From Hyphomicrobiales bacterium (lineage in GTDB: Bacteria > Pseudomonadota > Alphaproteobacteria > Rhizobiales > Xanthobacteraceae): a stretch of 64,000 nucleotides of DNA. This document shows, piece by piece, positions 29,960-39,132 of the stretch (position 1 is its first letter; each line of letters starts with the position of its first letter). A program made the position numbers and the translations under genes. The stretch is from NCBI GenBank assembly GCA_021730985.1, contig JAKFYI010000001.1, forward strand, positions 1 to 64,000, written 5' to 3'. The notes below the pieces were generated by a model. It did no database searches. It saw nothing but the letters and a program-made list of their open reading frames with translations, and was not told the DNA's origin.

Positions 29960-30982
29960 TTAGCCGCGCACACGCTTGAGCATCTGCTCGACATGCGCGA
30001 TCGGCGTGTCGGGCAGGATGCCGTGGCCGAGATTGAAGATCAGCGGCCCGCCCGCCAGCGCCGCCAAGATCGCATCCACCGACTTGTCGAGCGCGGAACC
30101 ACCGGCGCGCAGCACCAGCGGATCGAGATTGCCTTGTACCGGTAGCCGCGACTGCAGCATCTCCTTCGCGAACGTGAGATCGACCGTCCAATCGAGACCG
30201 ATCGCGTTGATGCCGGTCATCTCCGCGTAGGGCAGCGCCATCATCCCGGCGCCGCGCGGGAACCCGATCACCCGTGCGTCCGGTTTCTTCGCGCGCAGCC
30301 GCTTCACGATCTCCTGGGTCGGCGCGAGACTCCAGCGGTCGAACTGATCGGGCGGCAGGATCCCGGCCCAGGTGTCGAAAATCTGCACGGCGTCGGCACC
30401 GGCATCGAGTTGCGCGGCAAGATAATCGACCGAGCTCTCGACCAGGATATCGATCAGCTTCGCGAACGCTTCGGGCTCGCGATAGGCGAACAATCGCGCC
30501 GGCGCCTGATCCGTGGTGCCTTGTCCCGCGATCATGTAGGTCGCGACCGTCCACGGCGCGCCGCAAAATCCGATCAGCGCGGTGTTCGGCTGCAATTGCG
30601 ACTTCACGCGCCGCACGGTTTCGTAGATCGGTGCAAGTTTCATAGCGTCAGCGTTTGCCGGAAGCTTCGCAACCGCGGCGCCATCGGTCAGCGGATCGAG
30701 TCTCGGACCTTCGCCTTCGACGAACGTCAGCGTGCGGCCGAGCGCGTGCGGGATCACCAGGATATCGGAAAACAAAATAGCCGCATCAAAGCCGAACCGC
30801 CTGATCGGTTGCAGCGTAACCTCGGCGGCCCATTCCGGCGTGAAACACAATTTGAGGAAACTGCCCGCCTTCGCCCGCAACGCGCGATATTCCGGCAGAT
30901 AGCGCCCGGCCTGGCGCATCATCCAGACGGGCGGCACGGCACGATGCTGGCCGTCGAGCACATTGCAAAGTGGATTTGGCAC
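29960..30982 (-). CDS. hemE: Uroporphyrinogen decarboxylase
   Basis: Decarboxylates uroporphyrinogen III to coproporphyrinogen III in heme synthesis. The N-terminal substrate-binding signature is [20 protein letters not shown], and [15 protein letters not shown] and FPRGAG sequences follow. GTG 30982 is preferred because GGGAG lies just upstream; TTG 31009 would add nine residues but has no ribosome binding site. It is the gene immediately left of the origin candidate, as in Caulobacter and other alphaproteobacteria. Confidence 0.95.
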   Translation of the reverse strand: MPNPLCNVLDGQHRAVPPVWMMRQAGRYLPEYRALRAKAGSFLKLCFTPEWAAEVTLQPIRRFGFDAAILFSDILVIPHALGRTLTFVEGEGPRLDPLTDGAAVAKLPANADAMKLAPIYETVRRVKSQLQPNTALIGFCGAPWTVATYMIAGQGTTDQAPARLFAYREPEAFAKLIDILVESSVDYLAAQLDAGADAVQIFDTWAGILPPDQFDRWSLAPTQEIVKRLRAKKPDARVIGFPRGAGMMALPYAEMTGINAIGLDWTVDLTFAKEMLQSRLPVQGNLDPLVLRAGGSALDKSVDAILAALAGGPLIFNLGHGILPDTPIAHVEQMLKRVRG

Positions 30983-31009
30983 AGGGCTCCCGGTCGAAAC
31001 GCTCTTCAA

Positions 31010-31349
31010 TACTAAATACTAGAATCTATGGTTTGTTGTAGTTGGTCACGGGATTGGACTCATGACTCGTGCTCCACATCCCATTCACTCCCGATGGCTT
31101 TTTCCCCGCAGTCCACGGCCTTACCTGTGCGGCAGGAAGTGGACTATTTCTCCTGATTCTTCAGGATATTAGGAGTGTGACGATAACTTGGCCTGTGGGC
31201 TGGGCGGTTGTCCAGAGCGTCCGGCGAGGTTGCCGGTTTGAGCCACGCAAAAGAGTCCGTGTGGACGTTTGGCGGCGCCTCCGGGCCGGACGCTTGCACC
31301 GAGCCTCTTGCCGTGGCCTGCTCACTGCCGGTCCACAGGACATCAAGCC
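31010..31349. other. Candidate chromosomal origin (oriC)
   Basis: A 340-base non-coding gap between divergent hemE and the kinase-pyrophosphorylase gene, the place of the Caulobacter origin and of many alphaproteobacterial origins. It begins with an AT-rich tract (about 31006-31041). DnaA-box-like TCCACA cores lie at 31073-31078 and 31332-31337 and as TGTGGA at 31260-31265, with a 7-of-9 match TTGTCCAGA at 31208. Five GANTC sites lie at 31022, 31057, 31064, 31155 and 31253. Boxes are weak by E. coli standards, as is common in this group. parS-like sites lie about 14 kb away. Confidence 0.6.
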
Positions 31350-32189
31350 TTGCCCCACCGCGGCGGGAATTACTTTCATCTCCATCTGATTTCCGATGCG
31401 ACCGGCGAAACGCTGCTGACCGTCGCGCGCGCCGCCGCTGCGCAATACTCCAATGTCGCGCCAGTCGAGCACATTCATCCGCTGGTGCGAACCCGGAAGC
31501 AGCTTGATCGCGTGCTCGACGAGCTCGATGAGGCGCCGGGCATCGTGCTGTACACGCTGCTCGACCGCCATCTCGCCGACCCGCTCGAGGAAAAGTGCCG
31601 CGCGCTCGGCCTGCCGTATCTGTCGATCCTCGATCCGGTGCTGCAATTGTTCCATTCCTATCTGGGCGGTGAGACCAAGCCGCGGGTCGGCGCCCAGCAC
31701 ATGCTCAACGCCGACTACTTCAAGCGCATAGAGGCACTGAACTACACGATGGTGCACGACGACGGACAGCACACCGACGATCTTGAGCAGGCCGAGATCG
31801 TATTGGTCGGCGTGTCGCGCACGTCGAAGACGCCGACGTCGATCTATCTCGCCAACCGCGGCGTGAAGACCGCGAACGTGCCGCTGGTGCCGAACGTTCC
31901 GCTCCCGCCCAATCTGGAAACGCTGGTGCAGCCGCTGGTGGTCGGATTGATCGCAACACCGGAGCGCATCGTGCAGATCCGACAGAACCGGTTGCTCGGG
32001 CTGAAGGCCGAACAGGACGCCGACCAGTATATCGACCGCCAGGCGGTCACCGAGGAAATCGCGTTCTCGCGCAAGCTTTGCGCGCGGCACAACTGGCCGA
32101 TCATCGACGTCACCCGCCGCTCGATCGAGGAGACTGCCGCTGCGATCATGGCGCTGCTCGCCGAGCGCCGGCGGAACGCGGCGGTTTGA
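31350..32189 (+). CDS. PEP synthase/PPDK regulatory protein (DUF299 kinase-pyrophosphorylase)
   Basis: A 279-residue bifunctional regulator that phosphorylates and dephosphorylates pyruvate phosphate dikinase or PEP synthase. The N-terminus [16 protein letters not shown] and the P-loop [11 protein letters not shown] identify the family; the last third has [17 protein letters not shown] sequence. TTG 31350 is chosen because AGGA lies nine bases upstream and earlier starts lack family similarity. It is the gene right of the origin candidate (the Rickettsia RP001 homologue), followed by maf with almost no gap. Confidence 0.9.
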   Translation: MPHRGGNYFHLHLISDATGETLLTVARAAAAQYSNVAPVEHIHPLVRTRKQLDRVLDELDEAPGIVLYTLLDRHLADPLEEKCRALGLPYLSILDPVLQLFHSYLGGETKPRVGAQHMLNADYFKRIEALNYTMVHDDGQHTDDLEQAEIVLVGVSRTSKTPTSIYLANRGVKTANVPLVPNVPLPPNLETLVQPLVVGLIATPERIVQIRQNRLLGLKAEQDADQYIDRQAVTEEIAFSRKLCARHNWPIIDVTRRSIEETAAAIMALLAERRRNAAV

Positions 32190-32190
32190 C

Positions 32191-32799
32191 ATGGCGTTGT
32201 GGCGCGGTTCCGATCTGTTGGTTCTGGCATCGAAAAGCGCGGTGCGCCGCGCTGTGCTCAAAGCCGCCGGCGTGCCGGTCGAGATCGACGCCGCCGACAT
32301 CGATGAGCGCGGCATTGAGCAACGCTCCGGGCTGAGCGATCCGGGCGAGGTGGCGAAGCTGCTGGCGCGCGAGAAGGCGCGGGCGGTGTCGGCGAAACGG
32401 CCGGGCCGGATCGTGCTCGGCGCCGACCAGACGCTGGCGTTGGGCGAGCGGCGATTTTCCAAGGCCGCCGACCGCAATGCGGCGCGCGAGCAGCTTAAAA
32501 TCCTGCGCGGCCAGACCCACGCGCTGCATTCGGCGGTGGCGATGCTGCGCGACGGCACGCTGCTGTACGAGCATGTGGCAACCGCCAGGCTTACGATGCG
32601 CGCGTTCTCCGACGCATTCCTGGAAAGCTATCTCGATGCGGCCGGCACGGCATCGACGTCGAGCGTCGGCGGCTATCAGCTCGAAGGCCTCGGCGTGCAA
32701 CTGTTCGAGCGCGTCGACGGCGATCATTTCACCGTGCTCGGCATGCCGCTGATGCCCTTGCTGGCGTGGATGCGGACCGAACGGCTGCTCGAGAGCTGA
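32191..32799 (+). CDS. maf: Maf-family nucleotide pyrophosphatase
   Basis: A 202-residue Maf-like protein, which hydrolyses non-canonical nucleotides and limits mutagenesis and septation defects. LVLASKSAVRRAVLKAAGV at the start carries the family signature, with GADQTLALG and a TAxSTSVGGYQLEGLGVQLF-like region. Usual Maf has SxSPRR at the front; here the residues are SKSAVRR, so the proline is replaced by alanine. It runs directly on from the preceding gene and into coaE. Confidence 0.9.
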   Translation: MALWRGSDLLVLASKSAVRRAVLKAAGVPVEIDAADIDERGIEQRSGLSDPGEVAKLLAREKARAVSAKRPGRIVLGADQTLALGERRFSKAADRNAAREQLKILRGQTHALHSAVAMLRDGTLLYEHVATARLTMRAFSDAFLESYLDAAGTASTSSVGGYQLEGLGVQLFERVDGDHFTVLGMPLMPLLAWMRTERLLES

Positions 32800-32802
32800 C
32801 TC

Positions 32803-33399
32803 ATGTTCACCCTCGGCCTCACCGGTTCGATCGCGATGGGCAAGTCCACCACGGCGCGGCTGTTCGCCGACGAGGGCGTGCCGGTCTATGACGCGGATGC
32901 CGCGGTGCATCGGCTCTACGAAGGCGATGCCGCGCCCGCGATCGAAGCGGCGTTCCCCGGCACCACCCGCGACGGCAAGGTCGATCGCGGCGTGCTGGGC
33001 CAGCGGATCGCCGGCGATGCTGCGGCGCTGCGTTTTCTCGAAAGCATCGTGCATCCGCTGGTCGGCGCGGTGCGCGACCGCTTCCTCGCCGATGCGCAGG
33101 CCAAGGGCGCCAAGGTCGTTGTGCTCGATATTCCGTTGCTGTTCGAGACCGGCGGCGAAAGCCGCGTCGATGCGGTGGTGGTGGCCTCCGCGCCGGCCGA
33201 AATGCAGCGCGCCCGGCTGCAGGAGCGCGGCGTGCCGCCCGGCCGTCTTGAAGCGCTGATTGCACGGCAGATGCCGGACGCGGAGAAGCGGCGCCGCGCC
33301 GATTTTGTGGTGGATACATCGCAAGGAATCGAACCCGCGCGCACGCAGGTGAAGGCAATCCTCGCAGCGGTTGCTAACATGCCGGAGCGGCGCTCATAA
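32803..33399 (+). CDS. coaE: Dephospho-CoA kinase
   Basis: A 198-residue P-loop kinase that adds the 3'-phosphate in the last step of CoA synthesis. Walker A is GSIAMGKST at 8-16, with DADAAVH and the lid-region arginines ([28 protein letters not shown]) following. Length is typical. The maf-coaE-dnaQ order is conserved beside the origin in alphaproteobacteria. Confidence 0.95.
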   Translation: MFTLGLTGSIAMGKSTTARLFADEGVPVYDADAAVHRLYEGDAAPAIEAAFPGTTRDGKVDRGVLGQRIAGDAAALRFLESIVHPLVGAVRDRFLADAQAKGAKVVVLDIPLLFETGGESRVDAVVVASAPAEMQRARLQERGVPPGRLEALIARQMPDAEKRRRADFVVDTSQGIEPARTQVKAILAAVANMPERRS

Positions 33400-33430
33400 C
33401 GAATCTCCGCCGCGAGTGATTCGGGACAAC

Positions 33431-34147
33431 ATGCGCGAGATCGTCTTCGACACCGAAACCACCGGCCTCGATCCTCTTTCGGGCGACCGGATGGTGGAGA
33501 TCGGCTGCATCGAGCTGGTCAACCGGTTTCCGACCGGCCGGGTGTTCCACCGCTATCTCAATCCTGAGCGCGACATGCCTGAGCCCGCCTTTAAGGTCCA
33601 CGGGCTGAGCGTCGAATTCCTCAGGGACAAGCCGCTGTTCGCGGAGGTGGCCGACGAGCTGGCGGAATTCATCGGCGACGACGGCATGCTGGTCGCCCAC
33701 AACGCGATGTTCGACCTCGGCTTTCTCAACGCCGAGATGAAACGCGCCGGCAAGGGTGTGGTCAGCCGCGACCGGCTGGTCGATACGCTGATGCTGGCGC
33801 GGCGCAAGCATCCCGGCGGATCGAACCGGCTCGACGATCTCTGCACGCGCTACAAGATCGACAACTCACGCCGCACCAAGCACGGCGCGCTGCTCGACGC
33901 CGAGTTGCTGGCCGAGATCTATCTGGAACTGCTGGGTGCGCGCCAAGCAATGCTCGGACTGCTGGCGGATACCACCAGCGCCGAATTGCGGAGCGCGTCG
34001 GGCGGCACGCTCGCGCGGCCGCTGCCGCTGCCGCCGCGCGTCACCGACGAGGAGCGCGCGGCGCATCGCGCCTTCATCGAGACGCTCGGCGAGGCGGCGA
34101 TTTGGAAGAAATACGGAACCGGGCCGAAGGCCGACAACGCGGCCTGA
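33431..34147 (+). CDS. dnaQ: DNA polymerase III epsilon subunit
   Basis: A 238-residue 3'-5' proofreading exonuclease of the replicase. Exo I is DTETTGL with Asp7 and Glu9, Exo II is VAHNAMFDLGFLN and Exo III is HGALLDAELLAEIYLEL. ATG 33431 gives the standard N-terminus MREIVFDTE; earlier starts give unrelated sequence. It closes the maf-coaE-dnaQ set. Confidence 0.97.
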   Translation: MREIVFDTETTGLDPLSGDRMVEIGCIELVNRFPTGRVFHRYLNPERDMPEPAFKVHGLSVEFLRDKPLFAEVADELAEFIGDDGMLVAHNAMFDLGFLNAEMKRAGKGVVSRDRLVDTLMLARRKHPGGSNRLDDLCTRYKIDNSRRTKHGALLDAELLAEIYLELLGARQAMLGLLADTTSAELRSASGGTLARPLPLPPRVTDEERAAHRAFIETLGEAAIWKKYGTGPKADNAA

Positions 34148-34159
34148 GCCTCCAGCCGG

Positions 34160-34666
34160 CTACGCCGACTGGACCGGCGGCTGCTGGCCGGGCGCCTGCG
34201 CCAGGCGCTGCTGATACAACGCGACGAAATCGATCGGATCGAGCAGCAGCGGCGGGAACCCGCCGTTGCGGGTCGAACTGGCGATGATCTCGCGGGCGAA
34301 CGGGAACAGCAGCCGCGGGCACTCGATCATGATCAGCGGCTGCATCTGCTCCGCCGGTACGTTCAGCACGCGGAAAATACCGGCGAACACCAGCTCGAAG
34401 CTGAACAGCAGGCTGCCGTTGGCCTCGGCCTTGCCCTCAAGCTTGAGTTCGACCTCGAACTCGGTCGGGTTCGGTGTCTGGCCCAGTGCGTTGGCGTTGA
34501 CGTTGATCTGGATGCCGATTTGCGGCTGGGTCTGCACCTGCAAGGAGCCGGGCGCGTTCGGGTTCTCGAACGAGAAGTCTTTGACGTACTGCGCGACGAC
34601 GCCGAGCTGCGGTTGACCGCCGGGCGGCGGTGAAGCGGCGGCGCCGCCGTTGGACGTCATCGACAT
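34160..34666 (-). CDS. secB: Protein-export chaperone SecB
   Basis: A 168-residue tetrameric chaperone that holds preproteins unfolded and hands them to Sec[17 protein letters not shown] near the front and [15 protein letters not shown] in the middle are family signatures, as are [14 protein letters not shown] near the end. ATG 34666 has GAAGGAG seven bases upstream; an upstream extension of the frame has no family similarity. The N-terminal 20 residues are Gly/Pro-rich and likely disordered. Confidence 0.95.
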   Translation of the reverse strand: MSMTSNGGAAASPPPGGQPQLGVVAQYVKDFSFENPNAPGSLQVQTQPQIGIQINVNANALGQTPNPTEFEVELKLEGKAEANGSLLFSFELVFAGIFRVLNVPAEQMQPLIMIECPRLLFPFAREIIASSTRNGGFPPLLLDPIDFVALYQQRLAQAPGQQPPVQSA

Positions 34667-34781
34667 GAAAACTCCTTCAAACCAAGCCCGCAGCGGGTCT
34701 TTTCGTGGCGGAGTGGCTAACACACGGTCCCAGGCGGGACAAGAACGCCAGCCTTCCGGGCGCTTCTGCCTGGTGCGATTC

Positions 34782-35258
34782 TTAACGGCGATCCGGCTTG
34801 TCGCCGCCGCGCTCCGGGTCGCGTTCTTGGCCGCGTTCCGGCATCTGCTGCCATTCATCCGGTTTGAGGTCGATCACCTCCCGTCCGCCACCGCGTTGGG
34901 CGGCGGTCACCACCCCACCGAACGCCGCGGCACAACGGCGCCGGAGTGGGCCGACCAGAAGCAGGGCTCCGGCCAGATCGGTGAGGAACCCGGGCAGGAA
35001 AAGCAGGATGCCGGCCAGGACCATCAGGAAATCCGACGTATTGGCCTCGATGCGGGCGATATCGTTCTTGCTGACGGCGGTGCGAAAGCGTGCGAGACGC
35101 CCGCGCCCGGCCTGCCGCAGCACGACGAATCCGGCAACCGAGGTCGCCATCGCCAGCAGAAGGGCCCAGCCGAAGCCGATCAGCAGGCCGACCAGCACGA
35201 ATGTGGCGACTTCGGCCACCGGGAGCAGCAGGATGCCAACGATGATGCGCTTTACCAT
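34782..35258 (-). CDS. fxsA: FxsA-family membrane protein
   Basis: A 158-residue inner-membrane protein. Several hydrophobic stretches ([29 protein letters not shown], then [28 protein letters not shown]) match the FxsA family, named for suppression of phage F exclusion when overproduced. The C-terminus is highly charged. ATG 35258 is chosen; the longer frame is Arg-rich. It lies next to secB, as in many relatives. Function is unclear. Confidence 0.85.
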   Translation of the reverse strand: MVKRIIVGILLLPVAEVATFVLVGLLIGFGWALLLAMATSVAGFVVLRQAGRGRLARFRTAVSKNDIARIEANTSDFLMVLAGILLFLPGFLTDLAGALLLVGPLRRRCAAAFGGVVTAAQRGGGREVIDLKPDEWQQMPERGQERDPERGGDKPDRR

Positions 35259-35461
35259 TGTGCCGGTTTCCGGCCGCCGCCGAGGTTGGCGCGGGGGCGA
35301 GGATCGTCTAATGTCGGCCCGAAGCACGATGCTGGCCGGTTGGACACGACTTAGCCTCTGGATGCCTGTAACAGCGTGCTTACATTATAGCGGCGGACGG
35401 GCCTGCCGACCTCGGTTCAAATGACTGGGGCCTGATCCGTCAATTCGGCCGCCTCAGGAGC

Positions 35462-36175
35462 ATGCGAGACGTGTTCGACATCTACACCATTATCTTCCTC
35501 GCTCTCGCGGTTTTCATTTTCCTGCGGCTGCGCAGCGTGCTCGGTCAGCGCACCGGCCGCGAGCGTCCGCCGTTCGATCCCTATGCGACGCGCGATGCGG
35601 TGCGCACGCCCTCCAATGAAAACGTCGTGCCGCTCCCCGGCCGTGCTGCCGACAAGGGTGCTGTTGCGTCGCCGCCAGAAGATGAAGTCAATCGCTGGAA
35701 GGGCATTGCCGAGCCCGGCTCCGAGGTCGCCGCGGGCCTCGATGCGATCGTCAACGAAGACAAGACGTTCGATGCCGCGGAATTCCTCACCGGCGGGCGC
35801 GCCGCCTACGAGATGATCGTTACCGCCTACGCCGCCGGCGACCGCCGCGCGCTCAAGGATCTGCTGGCGCGTGAGGTCTATGAAGGCTTCGAGTCCGCGA
35901 TCAAGGAGCGCGAGCAGCGCGGCGAGAAAATCGAATCGCGTTTCGTCTCGATCGAGACCGCGGAGATCATCGCCGCCGAAGCGCGCGGCAAGACCGCGCA
36001 GATCACCGTCCGTTTCGTGTCGCAGCTCGTGTCCGCGACACGCGACCGCTCCGGCGCGGTGATCGATGGCAGCCCCGACAAGGTCACGACGGTGACCGAC
36101 GTGTGGACGTTTGCTCGTGACGTTTCGTCGCGTGATCCGAACTGGAAATTGGTCGCGACCGAAGCAGGGCAATGA
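35462..36175 (+). CDS. Tim44/TimA-family membrane-associated protein
   Basis: A 237-residue protein with an N-terminal transmembrane helix (IYTIIFLALAVFIFLRLRSVLGQRTG) and a C-terminal Tim44-like domain, whose conserved LKDLLAREVYEGFESAI, GEKIESRFVSIETAEI and DVWTFARDVSSRDPNWKLVATE are visible. Related to the mitochondrial Tim44 that binds the import motor; bacterial members probably bind membranes or envelope proteins. AGGAG is close upstream. Its stop overlaps the mltA start (ATGA). Confidence 0.9.
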   Translation: MRDVFDIYTIIFLALAVFIFLRLRSVLGQRTGRERPPFDPYATRDAVRTPSNENVVPLPGRAADKGAVASPPEDEVNRWKGIAEPGSEVAAGLDAIVNEDKTFDAAEFLTGGRAAYEMIVTAYAAGDRRALKDLLAREVYEGFESAIKEREQRGEKIESRFVSIETAEIIAAEARGKTAQITVRFVSQLVSATRDRSGAVIDGSPDKVTTVTDVWTFARDVSSRDPNWKLVATEAGQ

Positions 36176-37923
36176 AGGCGGGCAGGCCGCACTCCCCCAG
36201 CAGAGCAGGACTGATCGCGGCGGCCACCGCAGCCGCGATCCTCGGCGCCGTTCCCGTGCAGGCCAAGGAAGAGCAAAAAACCCGCCCCAGCATCAGGATC
36301 GGCAACAGCCAGTTCGAGGCGGCCGACTGGACCAAGCTCGACGGCTGGGTTGAGGACGATCACCTCGCGGCGTTCACGACCTACATGGTCAGTTGCAAGG
36401 CGATCCTCCGCGCCGGGCCTTCTGCGCGTTCGGACCGGCCGGTGTTTCGCGGGCTTCACCAGGCATGCGAGGCCGCGGCCGAAGCGAAGCCGAAGGATGC
36501 CAAGGAAGCGCGCGAGTTCTTCGAAAAGAATTTCCGCCCCGTCCGCATCACTCCGCTCGGCGAAACCGCGGGTTTTCTCACCGGCTACTACGAGCCGATC
36601 GTGGACGGCTCGCGCGAGCCGACCGAGGAATTTGCCCATCCGCTCTATCGCACGCCGGCGGGCCTGCTGCGCGGCGGCAAGCGGCTGAAGACGGCGAGCT
36701 TCGCGCGCGGCAAGTCGAAGGCCGCGAAATCGTCCGGCAAGTCGGCGAAGGCCGCCAAGAGCGGCAAGACCAGGACAGCCCGTAAGGGCGGCCGGCGGCT
36801 GGTTTCATTCTACGACCGCTCGGCGATCGACGACGGCATCCTCAAGGGCCGCAATTTGGAGATCGCCTATCTCAAGGATCCAGTCGATTCGTTCTTCATC
36901 CACATCCAGGGCTCGGCGCGGCTCAGACTCGCCGGCGGCGGGATGATGCGCGTCAACTACGAGTCGCAGAACGGCCATCCGTACACCGCGGTGGGCCGCT
37001 TCCTGATCGATCGCAAGATCGTCACCAAGGAAGAGATGTCGATGGAGCGCATCCGCCAGTGGATGACGGCCAATCCGGACGAAGGCAAAGAGCTGCGCCG
37101 CCTCAACAAGTCCTACGTGTTCTTCCGCGAGACCGGGCTTGCCGACAACGAAGAGGCAGTCGGCGCGCAAGGCGTGTCGCTGACGCCGCTGCGCTCGATC
37201 GCGGTGGACCGCAACCTGCACGTCTACGGCACGCCGTTCTTCATCCAGTCCGAACTGCCGATCGAGACCGATCAGCCGACCACCAAGTTCCGCCGGCTCA
37301 TGATCGCGCAGGACACCGGCGGCGCCATCGTCGGGCCGGCGCGCGCCGACATTTATTACGGCGCGGGCGATGAGGCCGGTTTGATCTCGGGACGGTTCAA
37401 GCATCCGGGCCAGTTCGTCATGCTGTTCCCGAACAGCATCGACCCGTTCATCGTGCAGCGCGAGATTCCGCTGCCGAAGCCGCGGCCCGCCAACATCCCG
37501 CAAGATGACGTGAAGCCGGACTTGGTCGCGGTGGCTGCGCCAGCGGCGCCTGCAGCCAAACCTGTCGAGGCGAAGCCCGCCAGCATCAAGCCGGTCGAGG
37601 CGAAGAAGCCTGAAGCAAAACAGGCTGAAACCAAGAAGCCCGACGCGAAGCTTGCGGCCAAGCCGACCGAGACCAAGAAGCCGGAGACAGCCAAGGCCGA
37701 GACCAAGCCTTCTGCCAAATCCGACGCCAAGCCGAAGACTCAGACGGCGGTCGCCAAGCCCAACGCCAAGCCGGATTCCAAACCGGCCGATGCGAAGCCC
37801 GCGGCCAAGCCCGCCGAGGCCGCCAAGCCCGCAGCGAAGAAGCCCGATCCCAAACCGGCTGAGCCAAAAACCACCGCAACCAAGAAGCCCCGGCGAACCA
37901 TCGATCCGTCGCCGCCGAGCTGA
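36172..37923 (+). CDS. mltA: Membrane-bound lytic murein transglycosylase A, with Lys-rich insert and tail
   Basis: A 583-residue peptidoglycan-cleaving enzyme that releases 1,6-anhydro-muropeptides. A signal peptide covers about residues 1-30. The double-psi-barrel MltA domain includes LTGYYEPIVDGSREPT and FIHIQGSARLRL; the catalytic-type RLMIAQDTGGAIVGPARADIYYGAGDEA precedes the C-terminus. Two oddities: a Lys/Ala/Ser/Gly-rich insert within the domain (about residues 178-208), and a C-terminal 120-residue tail of Lys/Pro/Ala/Glu repeats that may bind cell-wall polymers. The gene overlaps the upstream Tim44-like gene. Confidence 0.9.
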   Translation: MKAGRPHSPSRAGLIAAATAAAILGAVPVQAKEEQKTRPSIRIGNSQFEAADWTKLDGWVEDDHLAAFTTYMVSCKAILRAGPSARSDRPVFRGLHQACEAAAEAKPKDAKEAREFFEKNFRPVRITPLGETAGFLTGYYEPIVDGSREPTEEFAHPLYRTPAGLLRGGKRLKTASFARGKSKAAKSSGKSAKAAKSGKTRTARKGGRRLVSFYDRSAIDDGILKGRNLEIAYLKDPVDSFFIHIQGSARLRLAGGGMMRVNYESQNGHPYTAVGRFLIDRKIVTKEEMSMERIRQWMTANPDEGKELRRLNKSYVFFRETGLADNEEAVGAQGVSLTPLRSIAVDRNLHVYGTPFFIQSELPIETDQPTTKFRRLMIAQDTGGAIVGPARADIYYGAGDEAGLISGRFKHPGQFVMLFPNSIDPFIVQREIPLPKPRPANIPQDDVKPDLVAVAAPAAPAAKPVEAKPASIKPVEAKKPEAKQAETKKPDAKLAAKPTETKKPETAKAETKPSAKSDAKPKTQTAVAKPNAKPDSKPADAKPAAKPAEAAKPAAKKPDPKPAEPKTTATKKPRRTIDPSPPS

Positions 37924-37931
37924 CGGCATCC

Positions 37932-38495
37932 ATGAGCCGGCGCAAGCTCAGTTCGGACGAACGCACGCTGTGGTACGGCGTCACGCGCTCGATCGCGCCG
38001 TTTCCCAATCGCAGTATCGATGACGCGGACGAGGCCGAGCCAGCCGCGCCCAAGGCCAGGCCGAAGCTGAAGGCCGCGCCGAAAGCAGCGCCCGCTGCCG
38101 CTGCTCCTGCGGCGCCACGGCCGGCTCAGCGTCAGGAGCAACGGCAGGTCCCGGCGGTGCTCGGCCGCAAGGCGAAGCGCCGGCTCGCGCGTGGATCGGA
38201 CAGCATCGACGGCCGGCTTGATCTGCACGGCCTCACGCAGGCGGAAGCGTATGACGCGCTGTTCGGGTTCCTTCGCGCGGCGCGCAGCCGCGGCGCGCGG
38301 GTGGTGCTGATCATCACCGGCAAGGGCAGGATTGACGCCACCGAAGGCCGCGGCGTGCTGAAGCGGCAGGTGCCGATGTGGCTGCGGCTGCCGGAGCTTC
38401 GCGACTACGTGGTCGGATTCGAGACCGCAGGCGTCGGCCACGGCGGCGAGGGCGCGATGTACGTGCGGCTCAAGCGCATCGTCCAAATCGGATAG
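37932..38495 (+). CDS. Smr-domain (MutS2-like C-terminal) protein
   Basis: A 187-residue protein with a charged Ala/Pro-rich linker (about 40-80) followed by an Smr nuclease domain. DGRLDLHGLTQAEAYDALFGFL contains the LDLHG motif and VLIITGKGR is the second family signature. Stand-alone Smr proteins are nickases or RNA-cleaving enzymes. It follows mltA after eight bases, in the same cluster as in other Rhizobiales. Confidence 0.88.
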   Translation: MSRRKLSSDERTLWYGVTRSIAPFPNRSIDDADEAEPAAPKARPKLKAAPKAAPAAAAPAAPRPAQRQEQRQVPAVLGRKAKRRLARGSDSIDGRLDLHGLTQAEAYDALFGFLRAARSRGARVVLIITGKGRIDATEGRGVLKRQVPMWLRLPELRDYVVGFETAGVGHGGEGAMYVRLKRIVQIG

Positions 38496-38508
38496 GTCAC
38501 AGGCCGAC

Positions 38509-38563
38509 CATTGTTATAACAATGTTGATCCAGCTATCGATTGGGGTAACATTGTTGGAACAG
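38509..38563 (+). promoter_or_regulatory. mazEF operator and promoter
   Basis: A perfect 16-base palindrome CATTGTTATAACAATG lies at 38509-38524, and a degenerate copy starts with CATTGTT at 38550. A promoter-like TTGATC/TAACAT pair (16-base spacer, 38525-38552) lies between them, so the second site would overlap the -10. This is the layout expected for autoregulation by the MazE-MazF complex. Confidence 0.65.
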
Positions 38564-38576
38564 AATCGAGGCCTTC

Positions 38577-38828
38577 ATGAAAACCCTGATCCGAAAGATG
38601 GGCAATTCCAACGGCGTGCTCATTCCCAAGCTGATGCTCGAGGAGATGGGAATCCGCGCCGGCGACGCCGTCGAACTCAAGATCAATAAAAAAGGGCGGC
38701 TCGTCATGGCCCCGCTCGGCCGCGATTCGCGGCTCGCGTGGACCGACGAATGCAAGTCGCTCGCTGCGGCCGGCGAATTCGGCCTGGTGCGGGAAGCTGT
38801 CACGCGGCCCAGCGGCAAGGATTGGTGA
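38577..38828 (+). CDS. mazE: MazE/AbrB-family antitoxin
   Basis: An 83-residue antitoxin. The first half is a swapped-hairpin AbrB/SpoVT DNA-binding domain: IRKMGNSNGVLIPKLMLEEMG and DAVELKINKKGRLV. The acidic C-terminal half is likely to block the toxin active site. Its stop overlaps the toxin start (TGATG). The upstream palindromes are probable operators. Confidence 0.88.
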   Translation: MKTLIRKMGNSNGVLIPKLMLEEMGIRAGDAVELKINKKGRLVMAPLGRDSRLAWTDECKSLAAAGEFGLVREAVTRPSGKDW

Positions 38829-39127
38829 TGAACCGCGGCGAAATCTGGTGGACGGGGCTCGGTGAACTGGGCACCCGGCCGTGCGTCATCATTTCACCCG
38901 ACGCGATGATCGGGCAGTTGAAAACCGTGATCGTGGCGCCGCTGACGAGCGGGGGCCGTCCTGTCTCGTTCCGTCCCGCGGTGAAATTCGACGGTTCCGA
39001 TGGCGTGCTGCTGCTGGACCAGCTTCGGGCCGTCGATACCAAGGATCTGGTCCGTCACGTTGGCACGCTGAACGACAAAGTCCTCAGCCGTGCGCTCGGC
39101 ACGCTGCAGGCGATGTTCGCCGAGTAG
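38828..39127 (+). CDS. mazF: MazF/PemK-family endoribonuclease toxin
   Basis: A 99-residue ribosome-independent mRNA interferase. The N-terminal RGEIWW and RPCVIIS, the VAPLTSGGRP loop and the DGVLLLDQLRAVD strand are family signatures with the catalytic Arg and Thr/Ser in place. ATG 38828 gives the canonical start and overlaps the mazE stop. It forms a complete type II toxin-antitoxin module with mazE. Confidence 0.9.
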   Translation: MNRGEIWWTGLGELGTRPCVIISPDAMIGQLKTVIVAPLTSGGRPVSFRPAVKFDGSDGVLLLDQLRAVDTKDLVRHVGTLNDKVLSRALGTLQAMFAE

Positions 39128-39132
39128 GGCGG

